Assembly: GCA_900754175.1 (NCBI GenBank)
Contig: CAAEBS010000023.1
Coordinates: 1-19,797 of the forward strand
DNA: 19,797 nt
Origin: Clostridia bacterium
GTDB lineage: Bacteria > Bacillota > Clostridia > Oscillospirales > CAG-272
Reading direction: 5' to 3'
The translations under genes and the position numbers were made by a program. Below, piece after piece: positions 12,137 through 19,726 of the stretch; position 1 is the first letter of the stretch, and every line of letters begins with the position of its first letter. The notes below the pieces were generated by a model. The model made no database searches. It worked only from the letters and a program-made list of their open reading frames with translations, and had not been told where the DNA came from.

Positions 12137-14179
12137 ATGAAAAAGAGGCTTTCTTTGATCCTGGCAATGATTATGATCCTTGCCACCGCAACCACGATTT
12201 TTGCATCGGTCGGCGTCAACGCCGCCTATGCGGATTCCACCGTCGCTGTGATCGGCGACACTGAGTACGATGACCTGCAGACCGCCTTTGACAAGGCACG
12301 GGACGGCGACACGATTGAGATCGTCAAAGACGTGACCCAGGGCGATATGCTGTTCGTCTCTACCGAGGACCCCGACGATGCGGAAACGGTATTTTTCAAG
12401 CACGTCACGATCAAGGGCAACAACAAGACGCTTAAGATCACGGGCGCTTCCAACAGCAATTATGCCATTACTTTTTCCCGTGTCAACGCTACGGTTGAGA
12501 ACCTGGTTCTGTATTCCACGGGTGGATGCGGCATTTCCATTGCCGATTCCGCTCAGGTCTATCTGAAAGACTGCAAGGTATATGCGGGCAACACCGCTCC
12601 CGACAAGGCGTTTGCACTCGGCACGTCCGAGGCGCCCCACGACTTCAAAAATGGCGTTGCGGTCCGTGTCAAGAACACCAAGCGGGCGCTTGTGACCATT
12701 GACGGCGGCGAATACATGGCGTACCAGGGTACGGTAATCCATGCGCTTGCCGGAAACGCCGTTATCAAGGGCGGTACGTTCAACGGTATTTGCACCGAAT
12801 TTGTGCTTCGTGTCAACCCCAACAAGGCGGGGGAGGCGGAAACCGCCAATATGTGGATCTACGGCGGTACGTTTGTGAGAAGCGTTGAGATTGCCGACCG
12901 TGCAATCAGCGGCTCGGTTGCCAGAGCAGACCGTGGCGGACACCTGTACATTTACGGCGGCGATTTCGTAAACTACACCAAATATTCCAAGCCTGTGGAT
13001 GAAAAGGGAGCGCTGATGCCGGGCAAGGAGGAAACCTTTACCGAAAAGCGCCAGGGCGTTCTGCTTGCCGGTGAATCCTCAAACAAGGGCGAACTTTGGG
13101 TGTTCGGCGGTAACTTCTACCAGCTTGCCGCTGACAGCTCGCTGAACTCGGTCGGCAACTTCGGCAAAGCGGACACCATGAGCGAGCGGATCTTCGGCTA
13201 CTTCTACGGCGGTACGTTCCACACGGTAAAGACCACCGATCCTCAGATCGCAGAATGTGATTCCAACGGTATCCAGCGTCTGGCTGCCGACGAATACACC
13301 AAGACCACCGCAATGGCAAACGGCACTTACGGTGGCAAAAACTACAGTTTCCTGAACACTACCTTCAAGTATCAGTACAGCGGCACCAATCCGGATGCCG
13401 ATGCGGCGCTGAAAGTGGTGAACCCGGACGGAACGGTTTACTACACCGACAGTCTGGAGACGGCGATCAACTGCCTGGCACAGGCGGGCGCTACCGTGAC
13501 TTTGCTGAAGGATATCACGATCAACTTTACCGCAGAACTTGCCAACCGTGGCGAAAAGATCACTCTGGAAGGCAACGGCAAGAAGATCACCATGGCGGAC
13601 ACGGTGGAGAACTACGGAATTTCTTTCCGGACCGGCGACATCACGATCCAGAATCTGACGGTTGAGGGCAAGGTCCCGCTGATCGGCGTGGGCGATGCCG
13701 CTGACAACGGCTCGGAGACCCTGACCTACATTGCCGACGTTACGCTGAAAAACGTTGCCGCAACCCTCACCGGCGTAGAGGGCGCTATCTGCGTGCTGCC
13801 CCTCCAGGCAGGTACGCTTACGCAGGAGAAGGTGACTCTCAATGGCACCGAAATCAACGATGTCAAGGTGATCGCACTTCCCGAAATTGACGACGGCGGA
13901 GACGATAACGGCGATGACAACGGTGACGACAATGGGGACAACAACGGCGATAACAGCGGAGACAATGGAAATAATAACAGCGGCGACAACAACAATACGA
14001 GCGGCGGCGACACCAAGGATACCGGAAAGTCAAGCGACACCAAGGAAAGCGGGGAAGCAGCCACCGACAAGACCGAAAGCAAGGGCGGTTGCAAATCCTC
14101 CGTGGCGGCGGGAGCGCTGTTGCTGACGGCGTTTGCGGTTGCCGGCGGTGCGATTGCTTACCGGAAAAAGGAAGACTGA
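12137..14179 (+). CDS. Membrane-anchored beta-helix surface protein with Gly-Asp-Asn linker
   Basis: A 680-residue protein. Residues 1-32 form a signal peptide (VGVNAAYA). Residues about 35-420 form a beta-helix with turns 'IYGGTF', 'IYGGDF', 'VFGGNF', 'FYGGTF' and a 'YDDLQTAFDKARDGDTIEIVKD' opening. A second opening of the same type (DSLETAINCLAQAGATVTLLKD) near residue 438 starts a second helix to about 580. Residues about 583-626 are a low-complexity Gly/Asp/Asn linker that could bind calcium or act as a spacer. The C-terminus is K-G-G-C652-K-S-S, a hydrophobic helix (656-675), then RKKED: a tail anchor without LPXTG. It is related in architecture to the 10057 protein but keeps an anchor. 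CGGAGG precedes ATG 12137. It is probably a glycan-binding or lyase-like surface protein. Confidence 0.88.
   Translation: MKKRLSLILAMIMILATATTIFASVGVNAAYADSTVAVIGDTEYDDLQTAFDKARDGDTIEIVKDVTQGDMLFVSTEDPDDAETVFFKHVTIKGNNKTLKITGASNSNYAITFSRVNATVENLVLYSTGGCGISIADSAQVYLKDCKVYAGNTAPDKAFALGTSEAPHDFKNGVAVRVKNTKRALVTIDGGEYMAYQGTVIHALAGNAVIKGGTFNGICTEFVLRVNPNKAGEAETANMWIYGGTFVRSVEIADRAISGSVARADRGGHLYIYGGDFVNYTKYSKPVDEKGALMPGKEETFTEKRQGVLLAGESSNKGELWVFGGNFYQLAADSSLNSVGNFGKADTMSERIFGYFYGGTFHTVKTTDPQIAECDSNGIQRLAADEYTKTTAMANGTYGGKNYSFLNTTFKYQYSGTNPDADAALKVVNPDGTVYYTDSLETAINCLAQAGATVTLLKDITINFTAELANRGEKITLEGNGKKITMADTVENYGISFRTGDITIQNLTVEGKVPLIGVGDAADNGSETLTYIADVTLKNVAATLTGVEGAICVLPLQAGTLTQEKVTLNGTEINDVKVIALPEIDDGGDDNGDDNGDDNGDNNGDNSGDNGNNNSGDNNNTSGGDTKDTGKSSDTKESGEAATDKTESKGGCKSSVAAGALLLTAFAVAGGAIAYRKKED
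13893..14010 (+). repeat. Low-complexity GA(C/T)AA(C/T)GG-type coding repeat
   Basis: Imperfect short repeats encoding Asp-Asn-Gly runs (GDDNGDDNGDDNGDNNGD and similar). Such arrays change length easily by slippage, so linker length may vary between strains. Confidence 0.8.
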
Positions 14180-14196
14180 AAACACAGACTGACGTC

Positions 14197-14226
14197 GGGC
14201 TGTCGGGGAGAGATCCCCGACAGCCC
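14197..14226 (+). other. Perfect 13-bp hairpin with GNRA loop, no T run
   Basis: GGGCTGTCGGGGA (14197-14209) pairs with 14214-14226 around a GAGA loop. It lies between the second beta-helix gene and the solute-binding protein gene and is followed by CGGCGCC, not T. It may protect the upstream mRNA 3' end or mark a processing site. Confidence 0.7.
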
Positions 14227-14260
14227 CGGCGCCTGATACCAAGGGGAAAGGAACAAAATT

Positions 14261-15760
14261 ATGAAAAAACACTACCGGATTCTGGCGGGTGTTCTGGCGC
14301 TTCTGATGCTGGGATTTTCTCTGACGTCCTGCAAGAAAAAGCAGGATGACGGCAACTCGGGAGGAAGCAAGGAAGGCTCTGTCACAACCGCAAGCGGTGA
14401 TGAGAACGACCCTTACCGGGACGATCTGCCGTCGCTGGACTTTGAGGGCAGAACGGTAAGCCTGCTCTGCTCGGGAAAGGCGGCGGTTGCCGATGAATTT
14501 TTCAGCGAGGGCGAATCCTCCAACAAGGTTTCCACTGCCGTGTGGAAACGGAACCAGACGGTAAAAGAACGTCTCGGCATTGAGCTGAACGTGATTCTGG
14601 ACGCCGACGGCGCATCCGATTCCGAAGCGGTCAACAAAAAGCTGGACATTGCGATCAACGGCGGGGACGACACCTACGACATCGTGGCGTCGCACACCTA
14701 CATTGCCGCAAGATATATGTTGCGCAACAACTATCGCAATCTGAAAGCGATGGACTACGTGAACCTGGAAAAAGCTTACTGGGCAGAGGGCTTCAACGAC
14801 ATTTTCTCCTGGGGCAATGACAAGCAGTATCTCGCTACCGGTTCGGCGGCGATCTCTATCTATCGTTTTCTCTACGTCACCATTTACAACAAAGAGATGT
14901 TTGCATCCTTTGGCGTTACCGACCCGTATGATCTGGTGAAGTCGGGGAAGTGGACGATCGACGAGCAGTACCGGCTTTCCAAGCTGTTCGTCAGCGACGA
15001 CCAGAGCTCTTACGGACTTTCGACCGGCTATCAGATTTCGATCGACCCCTACTGGGTGTCCTTTGACTGCGGTATCCTTTCCAAGGATACGGAAAACCAT
15101 TTTACGGCGGACACTACCAGCACGGTCAATAAGGTTTCGTCTATTGTGGACAAATTACAGCAGATCTTCAAGGATTCCTCCACGGTGGTGACCCCCTACG
15201 AGGAAGACGGATTTACCAATCTTTCCAAGACCATCGTTCCTTTCTATGAGGAAAAAGCGGCAATGGCGACCTGCCTTTGCTACGCCATTGAAACCAATAT
15301 GCAGAATCTTGTGAAGCTTTCCTACGGGATCGTTCCTCTGCCGAAATACAATGAGGATCAGACCCGCTATTACAGCGGAATCCAGGATCAGGTGACCGCA
15401 TTCGGCGTTTCGCTGACCGTGACCGACGACCGTGCCGGCATGGTGGGAGCCACGCTGGAGTGTATCGCCTCCGAAAGCTATGCGCAGGTGGTGCCGGAAT
15501 ATTACGGCTCGGCGCTTTCCTACAAGTATTTGCAGGATCCGCAGTCCAAGGAGATGCTCCAGCTGACCTATGAGGGATCCCGTATGGCAATGGCGGCGGT
15601 TTACACCGGAAGCCTGCTGAAGGACACCGGCTTTACCACCATGATGAGAAAGCTGATTGCCGCTGAGGGCAATACGACCTCCTCCACTTTCCGGGGCATC
15701 AAGTCCCAGCTGACGAACGGCGTCAAGACGCTGAACTCTACGTTTGGTACGATGAAATAA
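14261..15760 (+). CDS. ABC-type solute-binding lipoprotein (family 1-like)
   Basis: A 499-residue lipoprotein with signal peptide residues 1-23 and lipobox L-T-S-C24, followed by a Ser/Gly/Asp-rich linker. The body has the periplasmic-type binding-protein pattern of extracellular sugar-binding proteins: 'WKRNQTVKERLGIELNV', 'KKLDIAINGGDDTYDIVASHTY', 'LYVTIYNKEMFASFGVTDPYDLVKSGKWTIDEQYRLSKLF', 'MATCLCYAIETNMQNL..SYGIVPLPKYNEDQ' and 'TMMRKLIAAE'. It should capture an oligosaccharide at the cell surface. No permease or ATPase gene lies in the window, so it is an orphan or works with a transporter elsewhere. AAAGGA precedes ATG 14261. The next gene starts 15 bases after its stop, so cotranscription is very likely. 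Confidence 0.9.
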   Translation: MKKHYRILAGVLALLMLGFSLTSCKKKQDDGNSGGSKEGSVTTASGDENDPYRDDLPSLDFEGRTVSLLCSGKAAVADEFFSEGESSNKVSTAVWKRNQTVKERLGIELNVILDADGASDSEAVNKKLDIAINGGDDTYDIVASHTYIAARYMLRNNYRNLKAMDYVNLEKAYWAEGFNDIFSWGNDKQYLATGSAAISIYRFLYVTIYNKEMFASFGVTDPYDLVKSGKWTIDEQYRLSKLFVSDDQSSYGLSTGYQISIDPYWVSFDCGILSKDTENHFTADTTSTVNKVSSIVDKLQQIFKDSSTVVTPYEEDGFTNLSKTIVPFYEEKAAMATCLCYAIETNMQNLVKLSYGIVPLPKYNEDQTRYYSGIQDQVTAFGVSLTVTDDRAGMVGATLECIASESYAQVVPEYYGSALSYKYLQDPQSKEMLQLTYEGSRMAMAAVYTGSLLKDTGFTTMMRKLIAAEGNTTSSTFRGIKSQLTNGVKTLNSTFGTMK

Positions 15761-15775
15761 GCGAAAGGACAAGGA

Positions 15776-17089
15776 ATGAAACTGAAAAGAGCATTGATCT
15801 TTCTTCTGACCCTCAGTATGCTGTTGCCTGCCGCCGTTGCCTGCAAAAAACGTCACAACGTGTCGGACGCCCCCACCGGCAGTGCCGGTGCGAGCGACAC
15901 GGACAGCGGCACCGGCGAGTCCGAAAAGGATCCTTTCACGCTTGCCGAGACCCGCTTTTCGGTGATCTGCCCGGATCTGCAGGAGACGGTCTACCGGGAT
16001 GCGCTGATCCGCATCCGGGATACCATGGAAGCGGGCACGGGCGTGCGCCCGGAGGTTGTTACCGACTTTGAAAAGGGCGGAAAGGCGCCGATACAGAACG
16101 ACAATTTTGAAATTCTGGTGGGTGACACCAACCGTGCGGAATCGGCGCAGGTGGAATGTGAAGCGGGAAGCTACACCGTCTGTGTGGTGAACCGCAAGGT
16201 GGTCATCAAAGGTGCGGACGAATTTTACACCTGGTGTGCGGTGGAATACTTCGTGGAAAACTGCATTTCCGGGGAATCGGGCACGGCGCTGCTGAAGATC
16301 GCAAAGGGCTATACGCACACCGAAAGCGATGTGAAAAAGACCTTTGGAAAAATGCTTTCTCTCGGAATGCCGATTGCAAGCCACCTGAAAAAGACCCGGG
16401 TCATGACCATTGCCAAGGAGGACGGCTACACCTGTATTCAGGGCGGCGCCACCGACGGAAAATGGCTGTATTTCCTGCTGAACGACGGAAAAACCGATGA
16501 CACGGCAAAGTCCCGGCTGATTAAGGTGAACCCTGCTACGATGAAAGTGGAGCAGACGCTCTCCGACATTCTGTGCGCTCACGCAAACGACATGACCTAC
16601 AATTCAAAGACCGGAAAGCTTATGATCTCACACTGCAACGTGGATGCCACCAAGTATACGGTAATCAATCCGGAGACTATGACGGTCGAGGGCGTGAAGT
16701 CGGCTTCGGTCGGATTTTTCGGGATCGCTTACGTTCCGGAGAGAAACGGCTACGTGATCGCCAAGTCCGGTACTTACGATCTGTGTATCCTGAATGCCTC
16801 CCTGCGGATGACCCGGGAGCTTGCGGGGGAGAACACCGGCTGGGTGAAGCAGGGGATTGATGCGGACAACGATCGCATCTACTATATGCAAAGCCCCCCT
16901 TCTTCCTCGTATAAGGAGAACAGAATTCTGACCTACGACTGGGAGGGCAATCTTACCCATACCTTTACCATTGATTCTGCGGCAGAGGGAGAACACCTCA
17001 TGTGGCTTGACAACTGCTTTTATGCGGGATTCAACAACAGCCAGAGCGGCACGATTGAAATTTACCGGCTGGACTACGTGTTCGGCTGA
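15776..17089 (+). CDS. Lipoprotein with GH-associated N-domain and beta-propeller-like C-domain
   Basis: A 437-residue protein with signal peptide and lipobox A-V-A-C23, then a Gly/Ser/Asp linker to about residue 52. Residues 58-180 look like the alpha/beta domain often placed before glycoside-hydrolase barrels: 'FEILVGDTNRAES', 'SYTVCVVNRKVVIKGA', 'WCAVEYFVENCI'. Residues about 205-437 are repeating beta-blades (GGATDGKWLYFLLND, HANDMTY, KLMISHCNVD, GIAYVPERNGYVIAKS, WVKQGIDADNDRIYYM, ILTYDWEGN). The motif pair H-A-N-D (269-272) and H-C-N-V-D (286-290) recurs in the next gene's product. The catalytic or binding role is unknown. GAAAGGACAAGG precedes ATG 15776. Confidence 0.8.
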   Translation: MKLKRALIFLLTLSMLLPAAVACKKRHNVSDAPTGSAGASDTDSGTGESEKDPFTLAETRFSVICPDLQETVYRDALIRIRDTMEAGTGVRPEVVTDFEKGGKAPIQNDNFEILVGDTNRAESAQVECEAGSYTVCVVNRKVVIKGADEFYTWCAVEYFVENCISGESGTALLKIAKGYTHTESDVKKTFGKMLSLGMPIASHLKKTRVMTIAKEDGYTCIQGGATDGKWLYFLLNDGKTDDTAKSRLIKVNPATMKVEQTLSDILCAHANDMTYNSKTGKLMISHCNVDATKYTVINPETMTVEGVKSASVGFFGIAYVPERNGYVIAKSGTYDLCILNASLRMTRELAGENTGWVKQGIDADNDRIYYMQSPPSSSYKENRILTYDWEGNLTHTFTIDSAAEGEHLMWLDNCFYAGFNNSQSGTIEIYRLDYVFG

Positions 17090-17104
17090 ACGAAAGGACA
17101 AAAG

Positions 17105-17875
17105 ATGAGCAAAGAAACCATGACACTGCGGGATATGATCCTCTCCGACCGGGAGATCAGGGTTACGCTGGAGCAAAAGCTGGTGATCCCGGCAGACCCT
17201 GCGTATAAGAGAATGAATATGCAGGGTGGCGGCTGGGACGGCACCTTCGGCTATTACGCCATGAACGAGCTTGGCAGGGACGCAAGCGTGCGGACCAAGC
17301 TGTACAAGGTAGATCTGGAGCGCTGGGAGGTCGTGGCAGAATCGGGACCGTTCTTTTTCTGCCATGCAAACGACATCACCTACGATTCCCGGCACGACCG
17401 CCTGCTGGTCACGCATTGCAACGTGGATCCCCACATGATCTCCTCGGTTGACCCCAAGACCCTGACGCTCAACGAACAGCTCCGGATCCCGGTGCGGCAC
17501 TATGCGCTTGCCTACAACCCGAAGCGGGACCAATACGTGGCGGGAAAAAGCGCCTGCTATGACATTTCGGTGATGGATTCTGACTTTCAGGAGCTGAAGG
17601 TCTACGAGTGCGAGGACGGTTTTACCAAGCAGGGAATGGAATGTGACGACGATTTCATTTACTTTTTCCACACCGGTTGCCGTTACAATCACATCTGGAT
17701 CTACGACTGGGACGGAAAGCATATCCGGACGGTAAAGGTGCCGATGGTGGGAGAGAGCGAAAATCTTTTCCGCCGGGGAAACGGCTTTGTCGCCGCTTTC
17801 AACGCTCCCGCCGACAGAGATCAGTTCCAGGGCGTTATTTACGAAATGACCTTCTCTGTGGATGAAGAATCATGA
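17105..17875 (+). CDS. Unsecreted beta-propeller paralogue of the 15776 lipoprotein
   Basis: A 256-residue protein without signal peptide or lipobox; the 15 bases between it and the previous stop leave no room for one. It aligns in order with the C-terminal half of the 15776 product: 'FFCHANDITYDSRHDRLLV', H-C-N-V-D (104-108), 'YALAYNPKRDQYVAGKSACYDI', 'FTKQGMECDDDFIYFF' and 'IWIYDWDGKHIRTV'. Apart from about 35 extra N-terminal residues it is therefore a free propeller. The GAAAGGACAAAAG ribosome site matches that of the upstream gene, supporting tandem duplication. Its stop overlaps the SGNH gene start by four bases (ATGA), so the two are translationally coupled. Why one copy stays in the cytoplasm is unclear. 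Confidence 0.85.
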   Translation: MSKETMTLRDMILSDREIRVTLEQKLVIPADPAYKRMNMQGGGWDGTFGYYAMNELGRDASVRTKLYKVDLERWEVVAESGPFFFCHANDITYDSRHDRLLVTHCNVDPHMISSVDPKTLTLNEQLRIPVRHYALAYNPKRDQYVAGKSACYDISVMDSDFQELKVYECEDGFTKQGMECDDDFIYFFHTGCRYNHIWIYDWDGKHIRTVKVPMVGESENLFRRGNGFVAAFNAPADRDQFQGVIYEMTFSVDEES

Positions 17876-19248
17876 CGAAAGCAAAAAAATTCAGAAAAGT
17901 GAGAGCGGCGGCAACGCTCCTGCTGGCGGTGCTGATGCTTACCGCCTGTGCGGAGCGCACGCCGCCGACCGGGAGCACGGATACGGTGACTGCAGTGACA
18001 GAGGAGAAAACGGAAGAGCCTGCAAAGGAGCCGGTTTTAAGCGAGCTGAAGCTTGCCGGCAACGATCTGGCGGACTATCAGATCGTATATGCGCAGAACC
18101 GGGATCATGCGGTGTATGAAAATCACGTTGCCGATGCGGTGAACTATTACCGGCGTGCGGACAGCGGGAAATATCCGGTGACCGGGGAAACGGCGGAATA
18201 TTTTCAAAGCCTGATCGCCGATACCGACACCGAATTTGACCGGCAGACGGCGGAGCATCTGCAACGGGGGCTGAAAGAGATCTTTGGCGCAGAGCTTCCG
18301 GTGGTGCGGGATGCTGAACGGAAAAAGCAGGAAAAGGAGATTCACATCGGCGATACCGATGCCGGACTGGCGGAGGAGACCTTACGCCCGGTCCGTGGCG
18401 ACGCCGGGTATGCGGTGCGGCTGGCAGGGCAAAAGCTTTCCCTGTGCGGCAACACCTACGGCGCAAGCTATCAGGCGGTGGACGCATGGCTTTCCTCGCT
18501 GAAAGCGGAAAAGAAGAGCTGTGTGGAACTTGCCGATGATTATCGGTTTTCCGGTCAGGCAGAGCTTACCGTGATTGCCTGCCTTGGGGACAGCATCACC
18601 TACGGTTCCCGCTCGACCGATCAGGACAAGGGATTTTTCTCCTATCCTGCCGTTCTCGGGCGGATGCTGTGGAAGACCTGTCTGGTTTACAATTACGGCG
18701 TTCCCGGCACGACGATGTGCGACAGCGTTCTGGAAAAGCCGGAAAAGTGGTCGTACACCCGGCAGACCCGGTATACCGAGGACTGTCTGGGGGCGGCGGC
18801 GGACTTTGACGTGGCGCTGATTATGCTTGGAACCAATGATGCGTGGGGAAATCCCGAAAAGATTCCGCCGGATCGGAGGACCGATAGCGCAACGAGAGCG
18901 GATTTTATCGCTACCTATCAGAAGATTGCAAAGGATCTCCGGGCAAAGAATCCGGACGTAAAGCTTTGCGTGATGACTGCCCCGACGACCGAGGGCAACA
19001 CCTACTCGGGCGGCGGCGAGGTGTATCTGGCAAGGTACATCCGGCGCTGGCAAAGGACGGCGGCAGAGCAGAGTGACAGCGAAATTTTTGAAATGGGCGC
19101 TTTCACCGCCGAAAATCTGTTGCCGTACCGTGAGGCTGAGGTGCAGAAAGACTACCATGGCGATATGCTTCATCCCAACGACGGGGGTTATGCCAAAATT
19201 GCCGGAGCCGTCCGTGCGATGCTGGCGGAAAAATATGAAATCCAATGA
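17872..19248 (+). CDS. SGNH/GDSL hydrolase lipoprotein
   Basis: A 458-residue lipoprotein with signal peptide, lipobox L-T-A-C26 and a Thr/Glu-rich linker. Residues about 65-220 resemble the N-domain of the 15776 protein in layout: 'DYQIVYAQN', 'EIHIGDTDAG', 'YAVRLAGQKLSLCGNTYGASYQAVDAWL'. The C-terminal half is an SGNH hydrolase: block I 'CLGDSITYGS' with nucleophile Ser241, block II Gly in 'YNYGVPGTT', block III 'LGTNDAWG' with Asn322, and block V 'DMLHPND' with Asp431 and His434. All catalytic parts are present. It probably removes acetyl or other esters from a glycan at the cell surface. It is translationally coupled to the propeller gene and is the last gene before a strong terminator. 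Confidence 0.93.
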   Translation: MTKAKKFRKVRAAATLLLAVLMLTACAERTPPTGSTDTVTAVTEEKTEEPAKEPVLSELKLAGNDLADYQIVYAQNRDHAVYENHVADAVNYYRRADSGKYPVTGETAEYFQSLIADTDTEFDRQTAEHLQRGLKEIFGAELPVVRDAERKKQEKEIHIGDTDAGLAEETLRPVRGDAGYAVRLAGQKLSLCGNTYGASYQAVDAWLSSLKAEKKSCVELADDYRFSGQAELTVIACLGDSITYGSRSTDQDKGFFSYPAVLGRMLWKTCLVYNYGVPGTTMCDSVLEKPEKWSYTRQTRYTEDCLGAAADFDVALIMLGTNDAWGNPEKIPPDRRTDSATRADFIATYQKIAKDLRAKNPDVKLCVMTAPTTEGNTYSGGGEVYLARYIRRWQRTAAEQSDSEIFEMGAFTAENLLPYREAEVQKDYHGDMLHPNDGGYAKIAGAVRAMLAEKYEIQ

Positions 19249-19252
19249 AAAA

Positions 19253-19284
19253 ACGATGGGCGCCGGCAGGCGTCCATCGTTTTT
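19253..19284. terminator. Bidirectional terminator between the SGNH and MGMT genes
   Basis: A 12-bp stem ACGATGGGCGCC/GGCGTCCATCGT (one G-T pair) with a GGCA loop is flanked by A6 on the left and T5 on the right. It can end both the plus-strand surface operon and the minus-strand MGMT gene. Confidence 0.93.
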
Positions 19285-19294
19285 GGTTGGGAGT

Positions 19295-19603
19295 TTACAC
19301 GTCCCAAAGATGTTTTTTCAGGTCTACGCATCCGTTTTCCCGGAAGCCGACCCCTTCTTCCTCCAGAAGCCGTCGCTGATCCGCCCAGCCGGGGACCAGT
19401 CTGCCCTGAGCGTTGACGACCCGGTGGCAGGGGTAGCGCCCGTAATAGTCCGCCATGCTCATGACTTTTCCGACGAGACGGGCGTTTTTTTCTCTCCCAA
19501 CGAGGGCGGCGATCTGCCCGTAGGTTGCAACGCATCCGGCGGGGATTTCCTCCACGACCGATAGAATTTCATAAATCAGGTTTTCGTTCAGAATTTTGCT
19601 CAT
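19295..19603 (-). CDS. MGMT-family alkylated-DNA cysteine methyltransferase (short form)
   Basis: A 102-residue protein equal to the C-terminal DNA-binding domain of O6-alkylguanine-DNA alkyltransferases. It contains 'IPAGCVATYGQIAALVG' (helix-turn-helix), Arg42 in 'ARLVGKVM' (position of the base-flipping arginine) and 'YPCHRVV' with the acceptor Cys59, then 'GRLVPGW', 'QRRLLEEEGV' and 'GCVDLKKHLW'. Because the Cys of PCHR is present, it is not a tryptophan-type ATL protein and may still transfer the alkyl group. The N-terminal domain of Ogt/Ada is absent, as is usual for this small group. ATG 19603 with GGAGGG a few bases upstream is chosen over a longer frame. Confidence 0.92.
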   Translation of the reverse strand: MSKILNENLIYEILSVVEEIPAGCVATYGQIAALVGREKNARLVGKVMSMADYYGRYPCHRVVNAQGRLVPGWADQRRLLEEEGVGFRENGCVDLKKHLWDV

Positions 19604-19637
19604 TGTTGCCCTCCGGTCAGGTAAAAGGATTTCTTTC

Positions 19638-19666
19638 AGTATACCACAAAACCGCAAAAGCTTCAA
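19638..19666 (-). promoter_or_regulatory. Sigma-A promoter of the MGMT gene
   Basis: On the minus strand TTGAAG (19666-19661) and TATACT (19643-19638) are 17 bases apart, about 35 bases before the start codon. Confidence 0.75.
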
Positions 19667-19694
19667 GTGTTTTTTGTGGGGAGGAGGTGGAAGC

Positions 19695-19726
19695 GGGGAA
19701 AACTTTTCTGGAGAAAAGTTTTCCCC
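19695..19726. repeat. Dispersed inverted repeat, copy 2
   Basis: A perfect 15-bp inverted repeat (19695-19709/19712-19726) with arms GGGGAAAACTTTTCT and a GG centre. It is followed by GGACCCCTTTCAAAAGACTT, a tail that commonly follows this element in Clostridia as far as I recall. The core is the same as in the copy at 6819-6850. The remaining bases 19727-19797 show no gene. Confidence 0.85.

Noticed and set aside
13893..14010. CRISPR-like or minisatellite array
   Set aside because: The repeats are short, in frame and encode Asp/Asn/Gly; there are no spacers of constant length.
15155..16582. 475-codon minus-strand open frame across the solute-binding and propeller genes
   Set aside because: It spans two real plus-strand genes and their junction, is rich in His/Arg/Gly as typical of shadow frames, and has no ribosome site.
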